From Thermoproteota archaeon (GTDB taxonomy: Archaea; Korarchaeota; Korarchaeia; Korarchaeales; Korarchaeaceae), in assembly GCA_027491915.1 (NCBI GenBank), contig JAOZGC010000001.1:62001-126000 (forward strand): a stretch of DNA of 64,000 bases. The letters are read 5' to 3'. Numbering within the stretch: the stretch's first letter is position 1; every line of letters begins with the position of its first letter. The notes beneath the pieces are model-generated. The model searched no databases. It was not told the origin of the DNA and saw nothing but the letters and a program-made list of their open reading frames with translations. The position numbers were made by a program, and so were the translations under genes. Positions 1 through 7,827 of this stretch are shown here, piece after piece.

Positions 1-2637
1 AGGGCGCCCGTCCCGAAGGGATTCACCCTGCCCACCCCGATGCCCCTGGCCCAGGGAGTAGTGGCCGTGTACCCCTCCATCACGTCGGTCTCCCTCCTGG
101 ACGTGGGTGAGGGGGGCGCCTCCCCCCTCTGGACCGTGGACCTCGGGAGGGTGCCGGTCTCCCAATTCACCTCGTCTGGCGAGTTCGTCTACGTCCTGAC
201 GTGGGCCAGGAAGCCCTGGTCCACCAGGCTCTACGCCATAAGGGTGAGCGACGGGGCCATGCCATGGCCCGACGGAGTCGAGCTCGACACTGCCCTGAGG
301 GACGTGCCCATAGTTTACGGGGGAGGGGTGGTCGCGGTTCCGATGGAATCGGGCGAGGTGTGGGGCATAGGGGCCGAGTACGGGAACAAGAAGTGGTCCG
401 TCAGACTGTCGGGGACGGCAAAGGACATGATGCTGGTCTCGGGGATCCTCGTGGTCATGGACGGGGCGGGGGTCGTGGGGATAGACCCGGGCACCGGCGC
501 CGTCCTGTGGAAGTTCGACTCCGGGGACGAGCCCGTCGCCATGGGGAGGTACGGGACGGCGGTCTACGTGGTGACCGAGGGATCCACCCTCTACGGGATA
601 GACCCGACCAGCGGGAACAAGTTGGGCGAGGCCCAGCTCCCCAGGGAGCCCCCCGTCCCCGGGAGGATACCCGTCTGGGCTGACGCCGTGTTGGTGGCCA
701 CCCAGAGGGCGAAGATATTCGCCGTCGGCGCCCGGTCGTACGACGTTTCCTCCCTCCCCAGGTACTTGGACCTGCTCCCCGCTCGCCAGCCCTCCCTCGT
801 GAACGGGCTGCTCCTCGCCGCGGGGAAGTTCGGAGAGGTCTACTTCATGGATTGGAACCCCCGGGGGGTCATGCCCACCCTGCTGGAGTCCAGCCTCCCG
901 GACGCGCCGGCGTCCGACTTCGGCCTGACGCCTGACGGGGAGATAGCCCTGATATACTCGGCCGACGGGTCTCTCACGGCCTTCAGGGTTCCGCTGCTTC
1001 AGGTGTACCCGAGGGGATTTGAGGTTCAGGGTGACGGGATCCAGCTGGATTTCGTCGCCTGCGCCTTCCTCTCGACCTCCTCCCCCGGGGTGATAACGGT
1101 TACCTCCCCGCTGGGGGACGTGCTGGCCCAGGAGGACTTCCTGTCCTTCGCCGACGGCGGTTGCATGGAGGACCTGATATACGTTCCGGGGGCGACGGCC
1201 TACGACCGGATCTACCTGTCCGCCTCCGTGGGGGCCAGGACTTCCCCGGAGGAGGAGGTCCAGTTGGCGGTCGGTCCGCTGCCTCAGCCCCCTGCCGCGG
1301 CCGGGTCGCCGGCGAACCTGGTGATCCCGCCCGGGGCGGTGGTCGGGGAGCCCACGTGGATAGGTGTTAACGTGACCAACGTCTGGGGTGAGGGGGAGAT
1401 CTCGGTCTCGGCCTCCGGCGAGGGGATATCGGTGTTTAACGCCTCTCCCGTCCACCTGGGACCGAACTCGTCCACGCTCATCAGGCTCGAGGCGACGCCG
1501 CTCAGGCAGGGAGAGCTGAAGGTCAACGTCTCGATATTGCTGGACGGCGTCGAGGTCTACTCTATAGGGGGGTCGCTCAGGGCGGCGGCCGGATCCATCA
1601 TAGACCGCCTGAGTCCGGCCTCGGAGGAGGTAACGCTGGGCGACGTGCTCAGCCTCCGGGTCACCCTGACCAACAGGTATCGGGACGGCGCCACCTTCAC
1701 CCTGAGGCTTGGGGACGGGGGCCTGTCCCAGCTCGCCCCCGTGACCGTTGGTCCGCTCCGGGCGGGCGAGTCCGTCAACGCGACCGTTGAGGGGGTGGCC
1801 TCGGCCCAGGGGGTCGTCAAGCCGGTGGTGTCCGTCCTGGCCGACGGGAGCGTGATAGACTCCGCCGAGGCGGGGGAGGTCAGGGTAGTCTCCCTGCCCC
1901 CGCCTCCCCCAGGCAGGGCCCCTCCCCAGGGCCAGCAGCCGTCCGGCGTCCCGTGGATCGGGATACCCTGGGAGACCGCGGCCGCCGCCGCGGCGGTGGT
2001 CATGGTGGGGGCCGCCGTATACCTGCTGGGGAGGCGCGGCGGGGGGGCCAGGCCGGCTCCGAGGACCCCGACCGCCCCTGCCGGGCCGGCTGCCCCGATC
2101 CGGCCCCCGCCGCCGGGCGCGCCCCCGGAGGAGACCGCTGGCGAGGGAGCGGTCGAGGTCGGGGCGTCGGCGCCGGTGTCGGAGGCCGAGGTAGAGCCCC
2201 TGGAGGAGTCCCTCTCGAGAAGGCTGCGGGCCGTGAGATCCGACCTGGAGGCCGCACGGGGAAGGCTTAGCGAGGGGATCCCGGGATTGGAGGGAAGGCT
2301 GAGGGAGGTCGCCAAGGTGGTCTCGGAGGCCGAGGTGGCCCTGGGCCTCGGCGACTTGGAGCACGCGGGGGAGTCGGTCAGGAGGGCCGAGGAGGCCATG
2401 GACTCGCTCAGGGGATTCTTGGATCAGTACGACAACGTGTTCAGGGGGCCAGGGTGGTCCCAGGTGGAGAGGAGGATAACGACCATGCTGAAGGTCTGGG
2501 GGAGGGCGCCGGCAACCATGCTGACCATGGTCCCGCCGGAGATGAGGCTGGCCGCCCTGCAGAGATACCTGGAATCCCACCGCGACGCGAACTTGGAGCT
2601 CAGGGGGGACGAGCTCCGCCTCGTCGAGGGGGGCTGA
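1..2637 (+). CDS. Partial membrane-anchored PQQ-type beta-propeller protein with cytoplasmic coiled coil
   Basis: The reading frame is open to base 1 with no stop, so the N-terminus, probably with a signal peptide, lies upstream; the ATG at 40 is only the first in-frame Met. The first ~340 residues carry repeated PQQ-like blade motifs such as GTGAVLWKF and STLYGIDPTSGNKLGE, implying an extracellular beta-propeller. Two Ig/CARDB-like segments follow (about 1310-1890), then a Pro-rich linker, one transmembrane helix (about 1975-2030), a second Pro/Ala linker, a charged coiled coil (about 2200-2430) and a compact C-terminal module containing VPPEMR. The topology, with a large outer propeller and an inner helical tail, suggests a surface sensor or scaffold. 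Function is unknown. A soluble PQQ dehydrogenase is unlikely because the domain order and the membrane tail do not fit. Confidence 0.85.
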   Translation, partial: RAPVPKGFTLPTPMPLAQGVVAVYPSITSVSLLDVGEGGASPLWTVDLGRVPVSQFTSSGEFVYVLTWARKPWSTRLYAIRVSDGAMPWPDGVELDTALRDVPIVYGGGVVAVPMESGEVWGIGAEYGNKKWSVRLSGTAKDMMLVSGILVVMDGAGVVGIDPGTGAVLWKFDSGDEPVAMGRYGTAVYVVTEGSTLYGIDPTSGNKLGEAQLPREPPVPGRIPVWADAVLVATQRAKIFAVGARSYDVSSLPRYLDLLPARQPSLVNGLLLAAGKFGEVYFMDWNPRGVMPTLLESSLPDAPASDFGLTPDGEIALIYSADGSLTAFRVPLLQVYPRGFEVQGDGIQLDFVACAFLSTSSPGVITVTSPLGDVLAQEDFLSFADGGCMEDLIYVPGATAYDRIYLSASVGARTSPEEEVQLAVGPLPQPPAAAGSPANLVIPPGAVVGEPTWIGVNVTNVWGEGEISVSASGEGISVFNASPVHLGPNSSTLIRLEATPLRQGELKVNVSILLDGVEVYSIGGSLRAAAGSIIDRLSPASEEVTLGDVLSLRVTLTNRYRDGATFTLRLGDGGLSQLAPVTVGPLRAGESVNATVEGVASAQGVVKPVVSVLADGSVIDSAEAGEVRVVSLPPPPPGRAPPQGQQPSGVPWIGIPWETAAAAAAVVMVGAAVYLLGRRGGGARPAPRTPTAPAGPAAPIRPPPPGAPPEETAGEGAVEVGASAPVSEAEVEPLEESLSRRLRAVRSDLEAARGRLSEGIPGLEGRLREVAKVVSEAEVALGLGDLEHAGESVRRAEEAMDSLRGFLDQYDNVFRGPGWSQVERRITTMLKVWGRAPATMLTMVPPEMRLAALQRYLESHRDANLELRGDELRLVEGG

Positions 2638-2675
2638 CCCCCCATCAACCCCCCTTATTAACCCCCCTCCACCTC

Positions 2676-2682
2676 TTTTTAA
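2676..2682 (+). promoter_or_regulatory. TATA box for the NifX-like gene
   Basis: TTTTTAA is centred 27 nt before the ATG at 2706 in a GC-rich surrounding. That spacing places the transcription start at or next to the start codon, so a leaderless mRNA is expected. Confidence 0.6.
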
Positions 2683-2705
2683 GGGCCCGGAGCCCGGCCG
2701 ACCGG

Positions 2706-3095
2706 ATGACCTCTGTGAGGCTCGTGGTCCCTGTCGAGGGAGAGACCCTGGGAGAGGGAGAGGCCCTGGAGGCGAGGCCGCTCGGTGGGCGCCCCCCCTG
2801 GGGGTGCCTGGCGGTCATAGACATAGACGAGTCCGGGATCCTGAGGATGCTCACCTTCCTGAGGATGGAGCTCTCCGACCCGTCCAGCGCGGCTGACGTC
2901 CTCCTCGACCTGAGACCGGACGCGCTCGTCGGCGGGAGAGTGCCGCCGGATCTCCTGGTGGCCCTGATCGAGAACGACGTCCAGGTCTTCGGCGGTGACT
3001 TCTCCTCCCTCCGCGAGGTGGTGGAGGCCTACCTGTCCGGGAGGCTGAGGCCCATAATACCGGGCACCGGGGGCGTGTCCCGCCCCCTGAACTGA
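2706..3095 (+). CDS. NifX/NifB-type dinitrogenase-cofactor-like domain protein
   Basis: This is a 129-residue protein. It opens with a VRLVVPVEGE strand, continues with CLAVIDIDESG, and ends with DALVGGRVPPDLLVALIEND, VQVFGG and a final YLSGRLRP helix. This strand-helix order is that of the small NifX/NifB C-terminal (FeMo-cofactor-binding-like) fold, which in archaea often occurs as stand-alone proteins of unknown role. No nitrogenase gene is nearby, so a role in nitrogen fixation is not implied. The conserved His or Cys ligands seen in some members are not obvious. The start was chosen because a TATA box lies 27 nt upstream; the open frame further upstream overlaps the preceding gene and is spurious. 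The next small gene follows after 10 nt. Confidence 0.7.
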   Translation: MTSVRLVVPVEGETLGEGEALEARPLGGRPPWGCLAVIDIDESGILRMLTFLRMELSDPSSAADVLLDLRPDALVGGRVPPDLLVALIENDVQVFGGDFSSLREVVEAYLSGRLRPIIPGTGGVSRPLN

Positions 3096-3105
3096 GGGAT
3101 CCCAC

Positions 3106-3315
3106 ATGCCCAGGTACGTGGTCCGGCTGCAGGAGAAGAGGTGGGAGAGGGAGGGTAGGGAGTACGTCTCCTTCGTGCTCACCCTCCCCAAGCCCCTGGC
3201 CGAGGTGATGGCGGTGGCCAGGGGGGACCGCTTCGAGGTCAGGCTGGAGCCGGGCGGGGTGTGTTACAGGCTCATCCCGAGGAGGGAGTCCAGGGCGGCG
3301 GTCCTCCCGCTCTAG
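3106..3315 (+). CDS. Small AbrB/SpoVT-like beta protein, hypothetical
   Basis: This 69-residue basic protein starts 10 nt after the NifX-like gene and is probably cotranscribed with it. Its central pattern FVLTLPKPLAEVM, then RGDRFEVRLEPGG, then CYRLIPR resembles the swapped-hairpin AbrB/MazE DNA-binding fold, where a strand ending in LPK is followed by a short helix, a GD turn and further strands. No partner toxin gene (PIN or MazF type) lies beside it, so an antitoxin role is not supported. It could be a small transcription regulator. The family assignment is by pattern only. Confidence 0.6.
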   Translation: MPRYVVRLQEKRWEREGREYVSFVLTLPKPLAEVMAVARGDRFEVRLEPGGVCYRLIPRRESRAAVLPL

Positions 3316-3342
3316 CCGCCCTCCCCCACCCACCCGTCCTCC

Positions 3343-4545
3343 TCACTCCACGTAGAGGAGGAACCCCTTGAGATATTCCGTCCACGGGTGCCTCGGGTCC
3401 ACCGGGTGATCCGGCGAGGCGCCCCTGACCCCGCCCAGGAATCTGATCTCCCTTCCGGCCCTCTCGGCCGCCGATATCACTATCCTCCTCAACCTCTCCG
3501 GGGTGACGAACCTGCTGCAGCTGCTGGTGAACATGATCCCGCCCGACCTCACCAGCCCCATGGCCGCCGAGTTGGCCGCGAGGTAGGTCCTCTCGCCGGA
3601 TTTAACCCTGTCCCTCGACGGGACCAGGGCCGGCGGGTCGAGCACGACCAGGTCGAACCTCTCTCCCCTCCTGGAGGCGGCCTCCACGTAGTCCCTCACC
3701 CTCGACCTGACGGCGCTCACCCTCCCCGCGAGGCCGTTCAGCTCTGAGTTGACGAGGCACCCCTCCACCGCGTACTCGGACTCGTCCACCGCGACGGCCC
3801 TCCTGGCGCCCCCCGCCAGGGCGTGGAGGGCGAACCCCCCGGTGTAAGAGTAGAGATCGAGGACCTCCCCCCCCTCGGGCGAGATCTCCTCCACCTCCAT
3901 CCTGTTGTCCCTCTGATCTATGAAGAAACCCGTCTTCTGTCCCCTCATCACGTCCACCTCGAACTCCAGGGGGCCCTCGTGTATCCTGACCCTGGACCCC
4001 CCCTCACCCCATATCCTGGATCTCCACGTCGGGAGTCCCACCTCCCTCCTGGTCCTGCCGTCGTTCCTGCAGAACACGGCCCTAAGGTCAAACTTCCTGG
4101 CCAGCACGTCGGCCACCTCGGAGAGCCTGGCGTCCATCCCCACGGACGTGGAGGACACAACCCCGACATCGCCGTATACGTCCACTATGAGGCCCGGAAG
4201 ACAGTCCGCCTCGCTGTGCACCAGCCTCATGAAGTCTCCCGTCTTGAGTCTCCTCCTCAAGGCCGCCGCCCTCTCCAGTCTCTCCTCCAAGAGGTCCGGG
4301 CCAGGCCTCTCGTCCCTCTCGGTCGAGAGCACCCTCACGGCCACCGCGCCGATCCCCTCGTAGAATCCCCACGCCAGGAACTCCCCGGACGGGTCCTTAA
4401 CCTTGACCACGTCGCCCGGCTCGACCGCCGAATCCACGCCGGTCATCCACTTCAGGTAGATGTTCAGCTCGCCCCTCCTTATCCTCTCGACTCCCTCGCC
4501 GCGGATCGTGAGGCTCCCGGCGGGATTCCACCCCAATCCATTCAT
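3343..4545 (-). CDS. PUA-domain SAM-dependent RNA methyltransferase (RlmI-like)
   Basis: The protein has 400 residues. The N-terminal ~75 residues (RGEGVERIRRGELNIYLKW, then GDVVKVKDPSGEFLAWGFY) form a PUA RNA-binding domain. A central EEHEAD-like region with DCLPGLIVDVYGDV follows. The C-terminal Rossmann methyltransferase shows motif I (VLDLYSYTGGFALHAL), an acidic ribose ligand in AVAVDES, and the catalytic DPP in LVVLDPPALVPS. This order is that of the RlmI/YccW class of rRNA cytosine-C5 methyltransferases. The exact target base cannot be read from sequence. The ATG at 4545 was chosen because it overlaps the upstream peptidase stop as ATGA; a longer frame to 4650 is an artefact over that gene. 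It is cotranscribed with the M24 peptidase. Confidence 0.88.
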   Translation of the reverse strand: MNGLGWNPAGSLTIRGEGVERIRRGELNIYLKWMTGVDSAVEPGDVVKVKDPSGEFLAWGFYEGIGAVAVRVLSTERDERPGPDLLEERLERAAALRRRLKTGDFMRLVHSEADCLPGLIVDVYGDVGVVSSTSVGMDARLSEVADVLARKFDLRAVFCRNDGRTRREVGLPTWRSRIWGEGGSRVRIHEGPLEFEVDVMRGQKTGFFIDQRDNRMEVEEISPEGGEVLDLYSYTGGFALHALAGGARRAVAVDESEYAVEGCLVNSELNGLAGRVSAVRSRVRDYVEAASRRGERFDLVVLDPPALVPSRDRVKSGERTYLAANSAAMGLVRSGGIMFTSSCSRFVTPERLRRIVISAAERAGREIRFLGGVRGASPDHPVDPRHPWTEYLKGFLLYVE

Positions 4546-5699
4546 CCTCCCTTCCCGGGGATAAGAGGTCCCTCGGGCAGGCCGGCGCTGATCACCTCGG
4601 GGCCGGACGCCCTCACCACCACGGTATCCTCTATCCTGATTCCCCCCCACCCCTTCAGGTACACCCCGGGCTCCACCGTCACGGCCATCCTTCTTGCCAG
4701 CCTCCCCCTGGCCCCGACGAGCAGCCTGGGCATCTCGTGCACCTCCAGCCCGACCCCGTGACCCAGCCCGTGTACGTAATAGTCCAACAGGCCGCTCGAC
4801 TTGAGCACCCTCCTGGCCTCCGCGTCCGGCTCGGAGACCGGGACCCCGGGCCTCACGGCCTCCATCGCTGCCGACTTGGCCCTCCTGACCGCCTCGAACC
4901 TCTTCGAGAATTTCTCATCTGGCCCGCCCAGGTGGAACGTTCTGGTCATGTCGCTTGCGTAGCCCTCCACCGAGGCCCCCCAGTCGAGTAGGACCGCCTC
5001 CCCCTCCCCCAGCCTCCTCATCGTCGGGACGTGGTGGGCGTTGAAGGTGTGCTCCCCGAAGGCCACTATGGGGGGGAAGCTAGGTCCCTCCGCGCCGAGC
5101 TCCCTCATCTCGAACAGGAGCCGGTTGGCCACCTCTCGCTCGGTAACTCCGGGTCTGAGGTGCTCGGCGGCGCGGTAGAACGCCTCCACCGCCGTCCTGG
5201 CGCTCTCCCTGAGCAGGGATATCTCAACCTCGCTCTTGACGGACCTCATCTTGCCTATCTCCTTCCCGACGTCGAGGGTCGGCAGGCTCCTCCTGCCGCC
5301 GACAATCCTCTTAAGGGCCTTCCTGACCTCTCCTCTGAATTCGAGACTTCCATCGACCCCTATTCTCTTCAGGGGGACTCCCCCATCTCTGAGCATCTCC
5401 ACGGCCCTCCCCAGCGGGTCCGCCTTCTTGACGTCTCTCCTTTCGAGTCCGTAGTGAGGGATCACGGTCTCCACCCAGAACGGGCTCTCCTCTTCGGCCA
5501 ACCCGTCGCCGAACGCGTACACCGCGACCAAGAAGGGTTCTCCTTCCAGCGGGATGGCGAGGACGGAAGACTCCGCGGTGCCGGCCAGGTACCTCATGTC
5601 CGCCCTGTTCCCCACGAGGCAGGCGTCGATCCCCCTCCTCCCCATGAACCTCCTGAGCCTGGCCACCCTTCCCTCATACTCGCTGACGGGTACGGGCAT
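4542..5699 (-). CDS. M24 family Xaa-Pro dipeptidase/aminopeptidase
   Basis: This 385-residue protein has the two-domain architecture of prolidases: an N-terminal creatinase-like domain (MRYLAGTAESSVLAIP) and a C-terminal pita-bread metallopeptidase. The dinuclear metal ligands are visible as Asp in LLDWGASVEGYASDMTRTF, His in HGLGHGVGLEVHE, and Glu in VTVEPGVYL and GGIRIEDTVVV. It should remove N-terminal residues before proline or split X-Pro dipeptides in the cytoplasm. The ATG at 5699 is supported by a TATA-like box (ATATTA) centred about 25 nt upstream, suggesting a leaderless mRNA. It is the first gene of a two-gene operon with the RNA methyltransferase. Confidence 0.93.
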   Translation of the reverse strand: MPVPVSEYEGRVARLRRFMGRRGIDACLVGNRADMRYLAGTAESSVLAIPLEGEPFLVAVYAFGDGLAEEESPFWVETVIPHYGLERRDVKKADPLGRAVEMLRDGGVPLKRIGVDGSLEFRGEVRKALKRIVGGRRSLPTLDVGKEIGKMRSVKSEVEISLLRESARTAVEAFYRAAEHLRPGVTEREVANRLLFEMRELGAEGPSFPPIVAFGEHTFNAHHVPTMRRLGEGEAVLLDWGASVEGYASDMTRTFHLGGPDEKFSKRFEAVRRAKSAAMEAVRPGVPVSEPDAEARRVLKSSGLLDYYVHGLGHGVGLEVHEMPRLLVGARGRLARRMAVTVEPGVYLKGWGGIRIEDTVVVRASGPEVISAGLPEGPLIPGKGG

Positions 5700-5721
5700 C
5701 CGCAGGTCGGCGCCCCCCAGG

Positions 5722-5727
5722 ATATTA
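5722..5727 (-). promoter_or_regulatory. TATA box for the M24 peptidase operon
   Basis: The ATATTA/TAATAT element is centred 25.5 nt before the minus-strand ATG at 5699. The divergent gene has its own TATA box at 5757-5763. Confidence 0.55.
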
Positions 5728-5756
5728 CGCTTTCCCGTCCCCCCGGGGGCATTAGC

Positions 5757-5763
5757 TTATTAT
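5757..5763 (+). promoter_or_regulatory. TATA box for the small membrane protein gene
   Basis: TTATTAT is centred 25 nt before the ATG at 5785. It favours that start over the in-frame ATG at 5809, which has a good GGAG sequence. Confidence 0.55.
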
Positions 5764-5784
5764 CTGTCCGAGGCAGCCCGTGGG

Positions 5785-6234
5785 ATGGCTAATAGAGAAG
5801 GAGTGAGGATGCTGATAAACCAGATCGTGGCCATATCCGTGGTGGCCACGCTCTTGTGGGCCCTCTCCCGCCTGCTGGTGATAGGGGTGCCCGTAATAGA
5901 GTCCCCCATCTTCGTCACCGTCGGAGATCTCTTGGTACTGATCGTGGCGCTCGTTCTGGCCTACCTGGTGGTCGGGCTGGGGACCCCCGTGGGCGTCATC
6001 TTCGCCGGCTCTATGGGAGGCAGGACTGCGGCCGTGGCCTCGTCGGCTGCCTCCAAGGCCCTCTGGCTGGTCGCCCTGGGCATAATCTACTTCTCCCTGG
6101 GGAAGCTGGGTAGGTCAGCCCTGGCCATTCCCTTCGGAGCGGACCAGGCGCCGACGGTCTACGACGCCGCGTTCCTCTTCCTAGGGCTGGTGACAGTCTA
6201 CCTCCTGGCCAAGACCCTCTCCGACCTCCTCTGA
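5785..6234 (+). CDS. Small integral membrane protein, hypothetical
   Basis: This 149-residue protein is dominated by about four hydrophobic helices: residues about 9-35 (LINQIVAISVVATLLWALS), 45-75 (LLVLIVALVLAYLVVGLG), 85-115 (a small-residue-rich segment ending in IIYFSLGKLG) and 128-145 (AFLFLGLVTVYLLAKTL). No known family or catalytic motif is recognised. Two starts compete: the ATG at 5785 sits 25 nt from a TATA box and would be leaderless, while the ATG at 5809 has a GGAG sequence 5 nt before it. Its end lies 2 nt from the convergent nuclease gene. Confidence 0.75.
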   Translation: MANREGVRMLINQIVAISVVATLLWALSRLLVIGVPVIESPIFVTVGDLLVLIVALVLAYLVVGLGTPVGVIFAGSMGGRTAAVASSAASKALWLVALGIIYFSLGKLGRSALAIPFGADQAPTVYDAAFLFLGLVTVYLLAKTLSDLL

Positions 6235-6236
6235 GG

Positions 6237-7721
6237 TCACCTGGCCGATCGTGGTACGGTCAGCGGGGCCCCCTCTTCCGGGAGCCTGACCCTGCCCCTG
6301 ATCTGTCGGGGCAGGTAGGCCCGGAGGAGGTCCGGGTGGAGGCTGTGAATCGGGATGACCACCTGGGGGTCCACCTCGGAGACCATCCTCGCGAGATCCT
6401 CTGGATAGGCGTGGCCCGAGACGTGTATCCTGTAGTACACGTCGACCCCGTAAAGGGAGAGCCACCCCAGCACCCTGTCCAACCCCAGGGCGGTCTCCTC
6501 GCTGAAGGGCTCCGACCTGCTCATCACGAAGGTGATCCCCGCGTCGATCCCGGAGGGCGGCAGGAGGTCCTTCAGCAGCCTGGCCGGGTTCGCGGTCAGC
6601 ACGATGTAGCCCGCCCCATCCCTCAGGAGCCTCCCCCTGCCCTCCTCACCCCACATCACCTCCCCGCCGAAACCCTCGGCCAGGGACCTCACCGCCCTGG
6701 ATCTGCCCTCCAGGTAGGCCTCCCCCGATCCCCCCCTCAACTTCTTCTTCCTGAGGAGGAGGTCGTAGTCGCCCCCTCGGGGCAGGTCCCCCACGAGGCC
6801 CGACCGACCAAGCCTGTCCACGATGACGGCGTGGGACTCCGACATGACCAGCCTCCTCCCGACGGACCCGGCGACCCTCCAGACCGTCCTGATCCTGTCC
6901 ACGTCGGCGGGCCCCGAGTCCACCACGACCAGGGAGTCGGGCCTCTCCTCCAGGACCTCCCCCATCCTCTCCCCGACCTCGCGCTCCGACCTGGCCTCCA
7001 GCCTGACCCTCTTGGGGACCCTGGATCCCATCTTGGCGGACGCCATGGCCTCTATCAGCCTGATGACGGCCGATTCCGGGTCTCCCTCCGGGGCCAGGTT
7101 GGTCCCCTCCGTTATCAGGGTGCCGATCCCCTCCTCCCTGGCCGCCTCGACGAAATCCTCCGTCAGATAACCCTTTTCCCCGTGAAATCTCAGATCCCCG
7201 GTGTAGGCCAGGCTCTCGCCGCCGCACCTGACCAGGAAGCCGTAGGATCCGGGGATGGAGTGATCCACATGGATCGGGATCGCCTGGAAGTCTCCGGCCG
7301 GCTCGATCTCCCTCCCGGTCGAGAACGTCTCGACGGACAGGTGGTCAAATCTCCTCCTCCAATCCCTCCTGGCGGACAGCTCCTCCCTGGCCTCCACTAT
7401 CGACCAGGCCGCCTCCCCGACGAAGACCCTGGTCCCGGGTCCGAGCACCGGCGCGTACCCTATGTGATCCCAGTGCGCGTGGGAGATCAGCACCGCGCCC
7501 CCATCCCAGGCGTTCGGCCCGTACAGCCCGCCCACGCGCGGCAGCAGGCCGGTCTTCAGCATGTCCCCGACGTCCGTCGGGGCGAGGAAGGGAGGATCGA
7601 AGTAGAGGGACTCCCTCTGATAGCTGGCCCCGAAGTCCAGCAGGACCCCGCGATCCCCGCACTCGACGAGGACCTTGTTCCCCCCTATCTCACCGATCCC
7701 ACCGAGAACCCTGACCCTCAA
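6237..7721 (-). CDS. RNase J-like beta-CASP metallo-beta-lactamase nuclease
   Basis: This is a 494-residue metallo-beta-lactamase-fold protein. Visible motifs are the opening VRVLGGIGEIGGNKVLVE typical of RNase J proteins, the zinc motif SHAHWDHIG, HVDHS, YTGDLRFHG, and C-terminal beta-CASP elements HVSGHAYPEDLARMV and VVIPIHS. It is probably a cytoplasmic 5'-3' exonuclease or endonuclease acting on RNA, though the active-site loop is divergent (HAHWDH rather than HAHEDH). An open frame continues to an ATG at 7796, but the extra 25 residues are low-complexity and cover the divergent promoter. The TTG at 7721 lies 25 nt from a TTATTA box, so it was chosen as a leaderless start. Confidence 0.85.
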   Translation of the reverse strand: MRVRVLGGIGEIGGNKVLVECGDRGVLLDFGASYQRESLYFDPPFLAPTDVGDMLKTGLLPRVGGLYGPNAWDGGAVLISHAHWDHIGYAPVLGPGTRVFVGEAAWSIVEAREELSARRDWRRRFDHLSVETFSTGREIEPAGDFQAIPIHVDHSIPGSYGFLVRCGGESLAYTGDLRFHGEKGYLTEDFVEAAREEGIGTLITEGTNLAPEGDPESAVIRLIEAMASAKMGSRVPKRVRLEARSEREVGERMGEVLEERPDSLVVVDSGPADVDRIRTVWRVAGSVGRRLVMSESHAVIVDRLGRSGLVGDLPRGGDYDLLLRKKKLRGGSGEAYLEGRSRAVRSLAEGFGGEVMWGEEGRGRLLRDGAGYIVLTANPARLLKDLLPPSGIDAGITFVMSRSEPFSEETALGLDRVLGWLSLYGVDVYYRIHVSGHAYPEDLARMVSEVDPQVVIPIHSLHPDLLRAYLPRQIRGRVRLPEEGAPLTVPRSAR

Positions 7722-7743
7722 CGGGTCCGCCGCCGCCCCGCAC

Positions 7744-7749
7744 TTATTA
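7744..7749 (-). promoter_or_regulatory. TATA box for the RNase J-like gene
   Basis: TTATTA (TAATAA on the coding strand) is centred 25.5 nt before the TTG at 7721. This supports that start over the upstream ATG at 7796. Confidence 0.5.
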
Positions 7750-7795
7750 CTCCTCCGGCCGGTCCGTCGGCCTCCGCCCCCCGCGCGGCTGTCCA

Positions 7796-7804
7796 TTTTT
7801 TATA
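7796..7804 (+). promoter_or_regulatory. TATA box for the thioredoxin-CcdA fusion gene
   Basis: TTTTTTATA is centred about 27 nt before the ATG at 7828, giving a leaderless or near-leaderless transcript. Confidence 0.6.
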
Positions 7805-7827
7805 CATGAGCGCCGGTTCATCCGGCG

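Noticed and set aside
1557-2399. Long minus-strand open frame (280 codons) inside the beta-propeller gene
   Set aside because: It is a shadow of GC-rich coding DNA: Ser/Pro/Ala-rich, no recognisable domain, and the plus-strand frame has clear domain structure.
2706-3095. Nitrogen-fixation gene
   Set aside because: The fold resembles NifX, but no nitrogenase or other nif genes are present and stand-alone homologues are widespread in archaea.
3106-3315. Antitoxin of a toxin-antitoxin pair
   Set aside because: It is AbrB-like in pattern but no toxin-sized gene adjoins it; the neighbours are a NifX-like gene and an RNA methyltransferase.
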